From positions 62,001 through 126,000 of the forward strand of contig NZ_QJSX01000001.1 of the NCBI RefSeq assembly GCF_003217515.1: a stretch of DNA of 64,000 bases, in the 5' to 3' direction. Below the pieces are notes generated by a model. It had not been told where the DNA came from and made no database searches. It worked only from the letters and a program-made list of their open reading frames with translations. The translations under genes were made by a program, and so were the position numbers. Positions 56,214-64,000 of the stretch are shown here, piece by piece; within the stretch, counting starts at the first letter, position 1, and each line of letters begins with the position of its first letter. Origin of the DNA: Deinococcus yavapaiensis KR-236. Lineage in GTDB: Bacteria > Deinococcota > Deinococci > Deinococcales > Deinococcaceae.

Positions 56214-56615
56214 TCACGGCAGGGGCGGACGCGTCACCTCGGCGGCCTTGAGCCAGCGGTCGACGCGTGGCTCGGCGCGGCTGGGCGGGACGAGCAGGAG
56301 GGGCAGGGTGGCGGCCGAGCGCAGGGCTGCGGCGAAGGACACGTTCGTGTCGACGACGAGCAAGTCGACGCGCTCTTTGTACGCGAGGGCGAGAAAGGCA
56401 CGTTCGGGGTCGGCTTGTTCGGGCAGGACGACGAGTTCGGGCGTGCGCCTCGCGCCTTCGGCGAGGCTCGCGAGTCGAGAGAGCCCGTCGGCGGCGCTCG
56501 TCGACGCGACCAAGGTGACGCGGCAACCCAAGAGGCGCGCGAGGTCGAAGGCGTGCCGAGGCGCGAGGGGATCTCGAAGGCTGAGATCGATGGGCGTGAG
56601 GATAGAGCGGTACAT
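56214..56615 (-). CDS. Universal stress protein (UspA) family
   Basis: 133 residues from ATG 56615, with AAAGGA 6 bases upstream. The family start MYRSILTPIDLS and the alpha/beta pattern (VTLVASTS, VDLLVVDTNVS, PLLLVPPS) match a single UspA domain. The ATP-binding GxxGx9GS loop is not evident, so it is probably a non-ATP-binding UspA type. It lies just upstream of uvrD on the same strand, but uvrD has its own promoter box in the 20-base gap. Confidence 0.8.
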   Translation of the reverse strand: MYRSILTPIDLSLRDPLAPRHAFDLARLLGCRVTLVASTSAADGLSRLASLAEGARRTPELVVLPEQADPERAFLALAYKERVDLLVVDTNVSFAAALRSAATLPLLLVPPSRAEPRVDRWLKAAEVTRPPLP

Positions 56616-56772
56616 ATAGTCCTTTCAGAAGTGAGAATTGAGAGCAGAGGCGGATTTTTCCTTCAAGGTCTCGTTAAAATAGCTGCGAGGCACACGGTGT
56701 GTCGTTTCAGGTTCGACTTCGACCGCTCGTGAAGGGTTCGGTATTCCGTCAGCTTGCAGTCTCAAGCTCGCT

Positions 56773-56834
56773 CGTTACAGAAGTGTTACGTCCTTTTTCT
56801 TCGTCCTGCACGCGTCCGTAATGGCTTCGTAACG
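56773..56834. repeat. Two inverted copies of an 18-bp element with 11-bp direct repeats
   Basis: Copy A (56773-56790) reads CGTTACAGAAGTGTTACG. Copy B (56817-56834), on the other strand, reads CGTTACGAAGCCATTACG. Each contains two GTTAC/ATTAC units with an 11-bp period. They lie 13-75 bases upstream of the BTAD regulator start. Direct repeats with 11-bp period are what SARP/BTAD activators bind in known cases. Confidence 0.6.
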
Positions 56835-56847
56835 CCAGGAGTCCACC

Positions 56848-57756
56848 ATGAACGACATGACCCCCCGCACCGCCGCCAAATCTTCCCGCGCCGCTCGCCG
56901 AGCGACGCCGCCCACTTCGTCGACGTTGCGAGTTCGCACGCTCGGCGCCCGGGAAGTCCTCGTGAACGGGGCTGTTGCCGAGTGGCACGCGGCGTCGGCG
57001 CGCGACTTGTTCTTCTACCTGCTGTCCTTTCCCGAAGGGCGCACGCGAGAAGAGATTTGGGAAGGCTTGTGGGAGTTGGGGCCGGACGCGGCGAGCGGCA
57101 ACCGCTTTCGGGTGACGCTGCATCGTCTGCGCACGGCCCTGGGATGGCCCGAGGCGGTCGTGGAAGAGTACGGGCGGTACCGTCTCGCGCCGGAGGTCTT
57201 TCGGGCCTCGGACGTGCACGACGTGTACGCGGGCTTGCGCGACGCGGATCTCGCGGCGGGCGCCGAAAAGCTGGCGGCGTTGCAACGAGCGCTCGGAGCG
57301 TACAGCGGAGACTACTTGCCGGGCGAGAGCGCCGAGTGGGCGACGCAGGCGCGCGAAGAGCACCGCGCGGCGTACGTGCGCGCGTGCGTGGAGTTGTCGC
57401 TGCTACACTGCGAGCGCACCGAGTGCGGCGGCGCGGTGTCGGCGCTCGTGCGAGCGCTGCGCGCCGATCCGTTCATCGGGGAGAACTACCACCAAAAGCT
57501 CATGACCTGCCTCAGCGTCGTGGAAGGCAAGTACGCGGCGATCGAGCACTATCGCCGTTTCATCAAGTTTCTGCGCGACGATCTCGGCGACACGCCGATG
57601 AATGAGACGACGCAACTCGCCGAGCGCATCAAGACGGGCGAGCACATCTGCGTGGGCTCGCGTGGCAGCGACGCCACGCTGACGCTCAACTGCCCCCTCA
57701 CGCCCGACGGGCATTGCCCGGGCGTACTCGGTGAGTTGCTTCAGTTGGAAGGATAA
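56848..57756 (+). CDS. BTAD-domain (SARP-like) transcriptional regulator
   Basis: 302 residues from ATG 56848, with AGGAG 8 bases upstream. After a basic Ser/Ala-rich N-terminus (1-25), a winged-helix OmpR-like DNA-binding domain (about 27-115: LRVRTLGAREVLVNG, RDLFFYLLSFPEGRTREEIWE, FRVTLHRLRTALG) precedes the bacterial transcriptional activation domain (about 120-260: LGAYSGDYLPGESAEWA, AIEHYRRFIKFLRDDLGDTPM). A cysteine-containing tail follows (NCPLTPDGHCPG). Such regulators are activators; the target may include its own gene. Confidence 0.88.
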   Translation: MNDMTPRTAAKSSRAARRATPPTSSTLRVRTLGAREVLVNGAVAEWHAASARDLFFYLLSFPEGRTREEIWEGLWELGPDAASGNRFRVTLHRLRTALGWPEAVVEEYGRYRLAPEVFRASDVHDVYAGLRDADLAAGAEKLAALQRALGAYSGDYLPGESAEWATQAREEHRAAYVRACVELSLLHCERTECGGAVSALVRALRADPFIGENYHQKLMTCLSVVEGKYAAIEHYRRFIKFLRDDLGDTPMNETTQLAERIKTGEHICVGSRGSDATLTLNCPLTPDGHCPGVLGELLQLEG

Positions 57757-57772
57757 GCTAACCGATCGTGGC

Positions 57773-57800
57773 AAGCTCGCCGGATCGGCGAGCTTTTTTT
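57773..57800 (+). terminator. Intrinsic terminator of the BTAD regulator gene
   Basis: A 10-bp stem (57773-57782 with 57786-57795) and a seven-T run (57794-57800). Confidence 0.9.
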
Positions 57801-57843
57801 CATGGCGGGTGCCCCGAGTCGCATTGTCTAGACGCGAACACGC

Positions 57844-57849
57844 TATAGT
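57844..57849 (+). promoter_or_regulatory. -10 box of the serine dehydratase gene
   Basis: TATAGT, 26 bases before the ATG. TTGTCT (57824-57829) is upstream but only 14 bases away, too close for a standard -35. Confidence 0.45.
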
Positions 57850-57875
57850 GAACCGAACGACCGTTTGGTGACGCT

Positions 57876-58724
57876 ATGACTCTGGATGACATTCTGAACG
57901 CTCCGTCGCCCGCTTCCCAGTGGGTCCTGCAAGCCGATTGCGAGGAAACCGGCCTCTCTCCCGACGACGTGAAACGCGTCATGCGCTCGCGCATCACCGA
58001 GATGCGCGCGTCGATCGAACGCGGCCTCAAGACGGACGCGAAGAGCATCACGGGCATGGTGGGCTGGAACGCCAAGGGCTTGTGGGACGCGCCCGACGCT
58101 TTGGGCGCGCCGCTTCTCAAGCGCGTGCAGGCGTACGCGATGGCCGTCAACGAGGAGAACGCCCGCATGGGGCGGATCGTCGCCGCGCCCACGGCGGGCA
58201 GCGCGGGCACCATTCCGGGCGCCCTCCTCGGCGTAGCGGATCACCTCGGTCTCGACGACGACCGCCTCGTGATGCCCCTGATTCTCTCGGCGGGCATCGG
58301 AAAAGCAATTTCGCGCCAAATGTACATCTCGGGCGCGGCGGGTGGTTGTCAAGCCGAAATCGGGTCGAGCGCCGCCATGGCCGCCGCCGCCGTCACGGAA
58401 CTGCTCGGCGGTAGCTCGCGCGCTTGCGTGCACGCCGCGAGCCTCGCGCTGATGAACACCATCGGCCTCGTGTGCGACCCGGTCGGCGGATACGTGGAGG
58501 TGCCGTGCGTGTCACGAAACGCCTTCTACGCCGTGCACGCCGTGAGCGCCGCGCAACTCGCCCTCGCGAGCCTGGAGTCGTTCATTCCGCCCGACGAGGT
58601 CGTGACGGCCATGGCGGAAGTCGGACGCATGATGCCGCTGGAGCTCAAGGAGACGGCCGAGGGCGGCCTGGCCCAGACGCCGACCGGACGGCGCGTCATG
58701 GCCGACTTGGAGCGCGGCGGTTGA
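57876..58724 (+). CDS. sdaAA: L-serine dehydratase, iron-sulfur-dependent, alpha subunit
   Basis: 282 residues. Converts L-serine to pyruvate and ammonia using a [4Fe-4S] cluster. The alpha-chain signatures are visible: RIVAAPTAGSAGTIPGALLG, SAGGC-type SGAAGGCQAEIGSSAAMAAAA (cluster cysteine), and LVCDPVGGYVEVPCVSRNA (two more cysteines). The protein lacks the beta domain, as in two-subunit enzymes; no sdaAB gene lies in this window, so the partner must be elsewhere. Confidence 0.93.
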   Translation: MTLDDILNAPSPASQWVLQADCEETGLSPDDVKRVMRSRITEMRASIERGLKTDAKSITGMVGWNAKGLWDAPDALGAPLLKRVQAYAMAVNEENARMGRIVAAPTAGSAGTIPGALLGVADHLGLDDDRLVMPLILSAGIGKAISRQMYISGAAGGCQAEIGSSAAMAAAAVTELLGGSSRACVHAASLALMNTIGLVCDPVGGYVEVPCVSRNAFYAVHAVSAAQLALASLESFIPPDEVVTAMAEVGRMMPLELKETAEGGLAQTPTGRRVMADLERGG

Positions 58725-58806
58725 GTGACGACGACTTCGATCAAAACGAACGTGAAGGCGTCTTGAGAGATGAAGGTCGGCGCTTGTCGCCTTCACGAGA
58801 CGCTTG

Positions 58807-58812
58807 TACGCT
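58807..58812 (+). promoter_or_regulatory. Leaderless -10 box before 58819
   Basis: TACGCT, 6 bases before GTG 58819. It decides the start of the following gene over an upstream TTG at 58804. Confidence 0.55.
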
Positions 58813-58818
58813 GGTTCG

Positions 58819-59964
58819 GTGACGGTCGCACGCCCTCCCGAGCAACGAAAACGAATCCGGCGGCACATCGCGGCGGCCAGTGCGATCGTCGTGATCCTCG
58901 TGGCGTTCAGCCCGAGCGTCGCGTGGCTCGCGACTCAGCGCCTGGACGCCGTGAGCGCCTCGGGCCAGCTCGACGCGCCGCAACTGCCGCCCCCGAGCGC
59001 CCTCACGCTCGACGTGACGCGCGACTACGTGAAGTTCGCCGCACGGTACGAGCGCGTCCTGAACGACTCGAAAGTTTCTTCGAGGCGGCGCGTACGCTTG
59101 CTCGAAGCGCACTTCGACGTGTACCGCCACGCGCACGACTTGTTCGGAGCCGCCCAAGCGAGCGCGACGATGCGGCTGCTGGAAGTCGAGACGCGCAACC
59201 AGACGCCCGCGCTGGGACGCCGCTCGGCCTTCTCCAGCCCCGAGGCGGCCCTCGCGGACGCGTCGCGCTGGCTGGCCTTCGCGCACTTCACCTTGCACGA
59301 GGCGCCGCGCAGTGACTCGGAACGGCTCGCGCGCGCCATGACCGCGCACAGCCCCGTTCCGATGGCGCCCGACGTCGTCTTCGAGAACGCCCGCTGGATT
59401 CAGCGCGCGGCGAACGCCACGCGCTTTCCCGCCGCCGTCCTCGCGGCGATCGTCGACACCGAGCAGGGCGGCGACACCGTCGCGTACGGCTTGTCGGGCA
59501 CCTTGCGCAAGGCGGCCGACACGATCGCGCTGCGCACCTCGCAAATCTACGGATCGAGCGGCGTGAGCGGCGAGGTGAGCCAAACGGTGGGCTTGACGCA
59601 GATGTCGTGGCAAGACGCCCTCGGACAAGAAGCGCGCTTGAGCGCGCTCGGAGTGACGCTGGGAGTGCCGTTTCCGCAAAACGAGGCGGACGCCCGCTCG
59701 CTGTTGATGAGGCCGTACGCAAACTTGGTGCTGAGCGCGTCGCGACTCATCGGGTACATGAATTACGTGGCGGGCATCGGGCCGAACTCGGCCGTGCCGC
59801 ACGAGGACGCCTGGCTGTACTTTCTCGCGCCCGGCTGGCACAACAACCCCGCGCTCGCCTCCAGCGGGCAGACGTGGCCGTACGCTTGGAACGCGTTTTT
59901 CAAAGCCTGCTTGTACCAACGGCTGCTGGACACGCGGCGTATGACGGCCCTTGGCCTTCTTTAG
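58819..59964 (+). CDS. Membrane-anchored lytic-transglycosylase-like protein
   Basis: 381 residues from GTG 58819. A basic N-terminus (1-16), one membrane helix (about 17-37) and a large outer domain. Residues 205-330 have a lysozyme-like pattern: FPAAVLAAIVDTEQGG with candidate catalytic Glu215, SQTVGLTQMSWQDALG (like the GLMQ motif of soluble lytic transglycosylases) and NLVLSASRLIGYMNYV. I infer a peptidoglycan-acting enzyme; overall similarity is weak and an inactive scaffold is possible. No neighbour shares its strand closely except the kinase 67 bases downstream. Confidence 0.6.
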   Translation: MTVARPPEQRKRIRRHIAAASAIVVILVAFSPSVAWLATQRLDAVSASGQLDAPQLPPPSALTLDVTRDYVKFAARYERVLNDSKVSSRRRVRLLEAHFDVYRHAHDLFGAAQASATMRLLEVETRNQTPALGRRSAFSSPEAALADASRWLAFAHFTLHEAPRSDSERLARAMTAHSPVPMAPDVVFENARWIQRAANATRFPAAVLAAIVDTEQGGDTVAYGLSGTLRKAADTIALRTSQIYGSSGVSGEVSQTVGLTQMSWQDALGQEARLSALGVTLGVPFPQNEADARSLLMRPYANLVLSASRLIGYMNYVAGIGPNSAVPHEDAWLYFLAPGWHNNPALASSGQTWPYAWNAFFKACLYQRLLDTRRMTALGLL

Positions 59965-60031
59965 GATTTCTTAAAGGAGTCGCGCACTTTATCGCGCCGC
60001 CGCGAGGCAGTCGCTACAGTCTGAGTCACTC

Positions 60032-62578
60032 GTGAACGGGAAATCGTCCTCACCGCATTCCTCGCTGCACAACACGCCGCGCTCCACCCTCGAATTCCTG
60101 CCCGACCCGCTTTGGCTGCTCGACGCGAACGGACGCGTCACGTACGCCAACCCGGCCGCGGGCACCTTCGCGGGCACTACGCCCGACGACCTTCTCGGCC
60201 AAGGCGTGCGGGACGCCTTGCCGTTCGCGCGCGACACCGACTTGCTCCGCGCGGTCGAGCGCGCCTCGAGCGGCGAGGTCGTCGACGGTGAGGTGACACT
60301 CGCCGTCGGTAGGGACGTCGCCTACCGCGCCTTTCCGCACGAAGGCGGCGCGGGCCTGCACGTGCGAGACGTGACGCGAGAGCGGCGTGACACCGAGACG
60401 TCGCGGACGGACGAGGCGCTGTTCCGCACGCTCTTCGAGGCTTCGCCGCGCGTCGTCTTGATGCTCGCGCCCGACGCACGCGTGCTGCGCGCCAACGAGC
60501 GATGGCAAGCGTACACGGGCGAGCGGCTCGAGCTCGGCGGGGACTGGACGGCCGTCGTGCACGACGAGGACCGCGAAGCGCTGCGAGCGCGCGTGCGAAC
60601 GCACGTGGCGGAAGGCTCGCCGCTTGTCGCCGAGGTGCGGGTCAAGGGCCGCGACGGCGAGGCCCGCTGGCATCTGTTGCACATGAACCCCGTGCGGCAC
60701 GAGGAGCACGTCGGGTGGGTCTTGTCCATGAACGACGTGCACGAACAGAAGCTCGCGGAGGCGCGCTCGACGATGCTGCTGAGCGAGTTGGAGGCGCGCG
60801 TTGCGAGCCGCACGGCCGAACTCGGCGCGCACGCCCGAGCTCTCGAAGCCTTCGCGACCTTCACGGAAGCGGCGGGCGGCGAGCTCGACGAGGGTGTCCT
60901 GGCGCGGCGCGCCATCGACGTGTTGCAAGACACCTTGGGATCGAACGTCGACTTGTGCTACTACGTCTTGGACGATCGGTCGGGCGGGTGGCGCGCGACG
61001 GCGTTGTCGCAGGGCTTCTCCGAGGCGGACGCGGCACGTCTGCGTGAAGGGCCCGCCTTCGAGGCGTCCACCCTCGCGAACGTCGCGAGAATTCGCCGCC
61101 CCGCCTTCTTCACGAATTTGGCGGCCGCCAACGAGTCGGAGCACGCGCGTTCCGCCATCAACGACTCGCCGTTTCCAGCGCCGACGTACCACACCGTCGC
61201 CTTCTATCCGTTCGTCTCCAACGGCGAGGCGCGGAGCATGATCGCTCTCGGCGACAAGGGCGGGCGGGCGTGGACGGACCGCGACCGTGCCGTGCTCGGC
61301 GCGGTCGGTCGCAGCCTCGCGCTCGCCTTGGAGCGCGCGGAACTCGGACGCCGCCTCGAGGAGCAACGCGACGAGCTCTCGGCGAGAAATCGCGCGCTCA
61401 CCGCCTTCTCGGACCTCGCGCGTGAGCTCAGCCTCGAAGGCGACGACCTCGCCCTCATTCGGCGCGCCCTCGACCTCGTGATGGCCCTGCTTCCGCCCGG
61501 CGCCGGTCTCTACTACGAACTCGACGAGGATACGTGGCGTCTCAAAGCGCAGCACGGCAGCCTTCGCGACGACACCCTTCAAGCGGCCGTGGACGCGGGT
61601 CTGCCCAAGCGCGCCATGCCCAACCTCACGGGACCGTTCGAGACGGGCGTGCCCGATTACCAAACGCTGTACGACCGCGAAGACGACCTCGGGAACAACG
61701 CGAACCACATCGGCGGCATCGCCAACGTTCCGCTGCTCGTGGCGGGCAAGGCGCGCGGCATCTTCGGCGTGGCCCTGTTCGGACGGCACGAATGGACGCC
61801 GCCCGAACGGGCACTGCTCGAAACGGCCGTTTCGAGCCTCGGATTGGCGTTGGAGCGCTCCAGCGCGGTGCGGGAAGTGCAAGACAAGCAGGCCGCCCTG
61901 GTCGCCGCGAACCGTGACCTCGAAGCGTTCGCGTACAGCATCTCTCACGACTTGCGCGCTCCTCTGCGTCACATCTCGGCCTTCGTGGGGTTGCTGCGAC
62001 GGGCCGTCACCGTGGACGAGAAGAGCGGTCGCTACCTCGACATCATCGAGTCGGCGACTACCCGCATGAACGCCCTCATCGACGACTTGCTGAGCTTCTC
62101 GCGTTTGGGACGCGGCGATTTGAAGCGCACGAACGTCGACCTCGGCGTGCTGCTCGACACCGTGCGCGCCGAACTCGCCGCGGACCTCGGCGAGCGGCGC
62201 GTTCGCTGGAACGTCGCGTCCTTGCCGACCGTTCGAGCGGACCCGACGCTGCTGCACACGGTCCTCACCAACTTGCTGTCGAACGCCTTGAAGTACACGC
62301 GCGGACGCGGCGAGGCCGTCATCGACGTGTGGGCCGAGGACCGCGGCGCCGAGGACGTGATCTTCGTGCGCGACAACGGCGCGGGCTTCAATCCGAAGTA
62401 CCGCCACAAGCTCTTCGGAGTCTTTCAGCGGCTGCATTCCGCCGAGGAGTTCGAAGGCAACGGCATCGGTCTCGCCAACGTCAAGCGCGCGGTGGCGCGC
62501 CTCGGCGGCGAGGTGGACGCGACGTCCGTGGACGGGGCGGGCGCGACCTTCTCGTTCAGCCTTCCGAAAGGAGGCTGA
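60032..62578 (+). CDS. PAS-PAS-GAF-GAF sensor histidine kinase
   Basis: 848 residues from GTG 60032; TACAGT ends 11 bases upstream. No membrane segment, so a cytoplasmic sensor. Domains in order: PAS (about 18-110, LEFLPDPLWLLDANGRVTYANPAA), PAS/PAC (about 128-240, HEDREAL...HEQKLAEA), GAF (about 265-420), second GAF (about 435-600), HisKA with phospho-acceptor His639 in AYSISHDLRAPLRHI, and HATPase_c (about 735-848) with NLLSNALKYT, DNGAGF, LFGVFQRLH and GNGIGLANVKR. The layout is that of bacteriophytochrome-like kinases without the chromophore domain. No response regulator is adjacent. Confidence 0.92.
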   Translation: MNGKSSSPHSSLHNTPRSTLEFLPDPLWLLDANGRVTYANPAAGTFAGTTPDDLLGQGVRDALPFARDTDLLRAVERASSGEVVDGEVTLAVGRDVAYRAFPHEGGAGLHVRDVTRERRDTETSRTDEALFRTLFEASPRVVLMLAPDARVLRANERWQAYTGERLELGGDWTAVVHDEDREALRARVRTHVAEGSPLVAEVRVKGRDGEARWHLLHMNPVRHEEHVGWVLSMNDVHEQKLAEARSTMLLSELEARVASRTAELGAHARALEAFATFTEAAGGELDEGVLARRAIDVLQDTLGSNVDLCYYVLDDRSGGWRATALSQGFSEADAARLREGPAFEASTLANVARIRRPAFFTNLAAANESEHARSAINDSPFPAPTYHTVAFYPFVSNGEARSMIALGDKGGRAWTDRDRAVLGAVGRSLALALERAELGRRLEEQRDELSARNRALTAFSDLARELSLEGDDLALIRRALDLVMALLPPGAGLYYELDEDTWRLKAQHGSLRDDTLQAAVDAGLPKRAMPNLTGPFETGVPDYQTLYDREDDLGNNANHIGGIANVPLLVAGKARGIFGVALFGRHEWTPPERALLETAVSSLGLALERSSAVREVQDKQAALVAANRDLEAFAYSISHDLRAPLRHISAFVGLLRRAVTVDEKSGRYLDIIESATTRMNALIDDLLSFSRLGRGDLKRTNVDLGVLLDTVRAELAADLGERRVRWNVASLPTVRADPTLLHTVLTNLLSNALKYTRGRGEAVIDVWAEDRGAEDVIFVRDNGAGFNPKYRHKLFGVFQRLHSAEEFEGNGIGLANVKRAVARLGGEVDATSVDGAGATFSFSLPKGG

Positions 62579-62581
62579 ACT

Positions 62582-63487
62582 TCACAGCGCCCCGACTTCC
62601 GCGAGGGTCGGAGCGTAAGCGCCGCTTCGCGTGCAGGCGGTCGCGGCGACGCGCAAGGCGAACGCGACGTGATCGGCCCACGAGCGTTCGGAACGGCTCG
62701 TCTCGCTGAAGAGGGCGCCTGCCACGAAAGCGTCCCCCGCGCCGACCGTATCGGCGACCGTCACCTTCACCGCGTCGAACTCGCGCCGCTCTGCGCCGTG
62801 CAGCAAGGTCGCGCCGTCGCCGCCACGCGTCACGACGATCGGGGCGGACGTGAAGGCGCGCACTTCGAGAAGCGCCTCGTCCTCCGAGCGGTTCGGAAAG
62901 AAGAAGCGGACGTCCTCGTCGCTGAACTTCACGAAGTCGGCGAGACGCAGGGCCGCCTCGAACACGGGACGATACGCGGGGTCGCGGTGCGAGACGCGCG
63001 CGTTCGGATCGAAGGAGACGCGTCCGCCCGCCGCTTTCACGAGGCGCGCCATGTCCAAGAGCGCCTCGTTCAAAGGCGCGCGCGCGAGGCTGACGCCGCC
63101 GATGTGCAGCCAGCGAGCCGCGCGCTCCCAGCCGTTCGGAAGCTTCGAGGCGGCGAAGGCGAGGTCGGCGGCGTTCTCGCCGAGGAAGTAGTAGGCGGGC
63201 GGGTGAAGCTCGTGCACGACGGCGAGCAGCGTGGGGCGCGGCGCGCGCTGGAAGAAGCGTTCGTCGAGGCGCGCCTCGCGCGTGGCGCGAGCGAGGTCGT
63301 CACCGAAGACGTCCTCGCCGACGGCGCCCGCGAAGCCCGTCGGCAAGCCCAGCGTGGCGCAAGCCCGCGCGACGTTCCAAATCGCGCCGCCCGGGTGGTG
63401 CGTCCACGCGCGCTCCCCGGTGCGGACGAGGTCGGCGAGCGCTTCGCCCGCGCACACGACGATCGGCAAGTTCGACGAGATCGACAT
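62582..63487 (-). CDS. PfkB family carbohydrate kinase (fructokinase-like)
   Basis: 301 residues from ATG 63487. Phosphorylates a sugar with ATP. PfkB signatures: VCAGEALADLVRTG, HHPGGAIWNVARACATLG (signature 1) and VADTVGAGDAFVAGALF with the catalytic Asp (signature 2). FLGENAADLAFA and FDPNARVS match fructokinase/ScrK-type members, but the sugar cannot be fixed by eye. TAGACT lies 6 bases before the ATG. Its stop is 4 bases from the convergent kinase gene. Confidence 0.88.
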   Translation of the reverse strand: MSISSNLPIVVCAGEALADLVRTGERAWTHHPGGAIWNVARACATLGLPTGFAGAVGEDVFGDDLARATREARLDERFFQRAPRPTLLAVVHELHPPAYYFLGENAADLAFAASKLPNGWERAARWLHIGGVSLARAPLNEALLDMARLVKAAGGRVSFDPNARVSHRDPAYRPVFEAALRLADFVKFSDEDVRFFFPNRSEDEALLEVRAFTSAPIVVTRGGDGATLLHGAERREFDAVKVTVADTVGAGDAFVAGALFSETSRSERSWADHVAFALRVAATACTRSGAYAPTLAEVGAL

Positions 63488-63493
63488 GCGCGC

Positions 63494-63499
63494 AGTCTA
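63494..63499 (-). promoter_or_regulatory. Leaderless -10 box of the PfkB kinase gene
   Basis: TAGACT on the minus strand, 6 bases before the ATG at 63487 and downstream of the HAD gene stop. Confidence 0.55.
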
Positions 63500-63509
63500 A
63501 AGCAAGGCT

Positions 63510-64000
63510 TCAGCTTGGCAGCAAGTCGTTCAGATGCGCGAGGACCGCCGCCGCGTCGTCGAAGCACGCGAGCGCCTCCTCGGGATCGTCGAAGCCGCCC
63601 GTCCGCACGAAAACCGCCCGCACGCCCGCCTGCGCCGCCGATTGCACGTCGTACGGCGTGTCGCCCAGCATCAACACCTCGCCCGGAGGCAAGCCGAGCT
63701 TGTCGAGGGCGGCGAGCACGATGTCGGGGCGCGGCTTGCTCGCCTCGACGTCCGACGAGGTCGTGGCGGGAACGTCGAGGTCGTCGAGCTTGGCTTGCTT
63801 GAGCATGTCACCCAGCAGCGCCTCGTCGGCGGACGTTCCGTAGATGACGCGCACGCCGCGCTCCAACAAGCCTCGTACGAGATCGCGCGCCCCGTTCGTC
63901 GGCTGGAGCGTCGGAAGCTCGTCGAGGAAGTGCGTCTTCCACCCTTCCTTGAGGCGCTTGAAGCGCGCGGCATCCTCGGGTACGCCGAGGCGCGGCGCGA
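63510..64000 (-). CDS. HAD superfamily hydrolase, C-terminal part (5' end outside window)
   Basis: The frame is open from the window edge to the stop at 63510 (about 163 residues seen). Visible HAD motifs: II in VRVIYGTSADEALL, III in EASKPRPDIVLAAL (Lys) and IV in VLMLGDTPYDVQSAAQAG. The nucleophile motif I is beyond the window. Such proteins are phosphatases, often of sugar phosphates or phosphoglycolate; it is followed on the same strand by a PfkB kinase 23 bases on, so a sugar-phosphate role is possible (inference). Confidence 0.85.
   Translation of the reverse strand, partial: APRLGVPEDAARFKRLKEGWKTHFLDELPTLQPTNGARDLVRGLLERGVRVIYGTSADEALLGDMLKQAKLDDLDVPATTSSDVEASKPRPDIVLAALDKLGLPPGEVLMLGDTPYDVQSAAQAGVRAVFVRTGGFDDPEEALACFDDAAAVLAHLNDLLPS

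Overview
The window is high-GC chromosomal DNA from a bacterium of the Deinococcus lineage. The assignment rests on several things read together: a NurA-HerA pair, a treZ-treY trehalose operon, a long-form ribosome hibernation factor, a sigma factor with a low-complexity basic/acidic N-terminal extension, a LEA-like protein, and above all many genes with no ribosome binding site but a TANNNT box ending 6-7 bases before the start codon. That last arrangement is the leaderless-mRNA layout known for Deinococcus. I see no phage, insertion sequence, CRISPR array, rRNA or tRNA; this is mostly core genome.

Layout. 1-5326: end of a glycogen debranching enzyme, then treZ and treY (trehalose from maltodextrin). 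5330-9300: a histidine-containing membrane protein convergent with treY, divergent from nurA-herA (DNA end processing). 9301-12781: clpB under a predicted HspR (HAIR) operator, then a general-stress PNPOx-fold protein. 12839-16580: aldo/keto reductase, LEA-like protein, small acidic protein, DUF1517 protein, TPR protein. 16672-21143: two DUF4129 membrane proteins, MoxR ATPase and DUF58 protein in one overlapping operon. 21199-25489: Ohr, an RsuA-type pseudouridine synthase, truB, an Lrp/AsnC regulator divergent from alanine dehydrogenase. 25654-27556: asp23-fakA.

27890-40054 is the division and cell wall cluster: murF, a lipoprotein, mraY, murD, ftsW, murG, murC, murB, ftsQ, ftsA, ftsZ. Most junctions are 4-base ATGA/GTGA/TTGA overlaps. 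Two junctions, before mraY and before murG, contain short open frames that look like coupling or leader peptides. 40125-44593: Nudix hydrolase, ribF, hpf, two small genes, guaA. 44640-48617: a degenerate kinase divergent from an mrp / SufR-like regulator pair, a 2H phosphoesterase, truncated haemoglobin. 48653-52700: YczE-like membrane protein, rnhB, an RsmC-like methyltransferase and the principal sigma factor. 52919-56615: a lincosamide-nucleotidyltransferase-like protein, UvrD/PcrA helicase, universal stress protein. 56848-64000: a BTAD regulator preceded by repeats with 11-bp period, serine dehydratase alpha chain, a lytic-transglycosylase-like protein, a PAS/GAF histidine kinase, a PfkB sugar kinase and the end of a HAD hydrolase.

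Themes: desiccation/stress tolerance (trehalose, LEA-like, ClpB, Ohr, general stress and universal stress proteins), DNA repair (NurA-HerA, UvrD, RNase HII), and cell wall synthesis with division. No single new system stands out as certain. The most novel material is regulatory: overlapping divergent leaderless promoters, mini-ORFs before murG and mraY, and the repeat array before the BTAD regulator. All functional names rest on reading motifs by eye; no database search was run.
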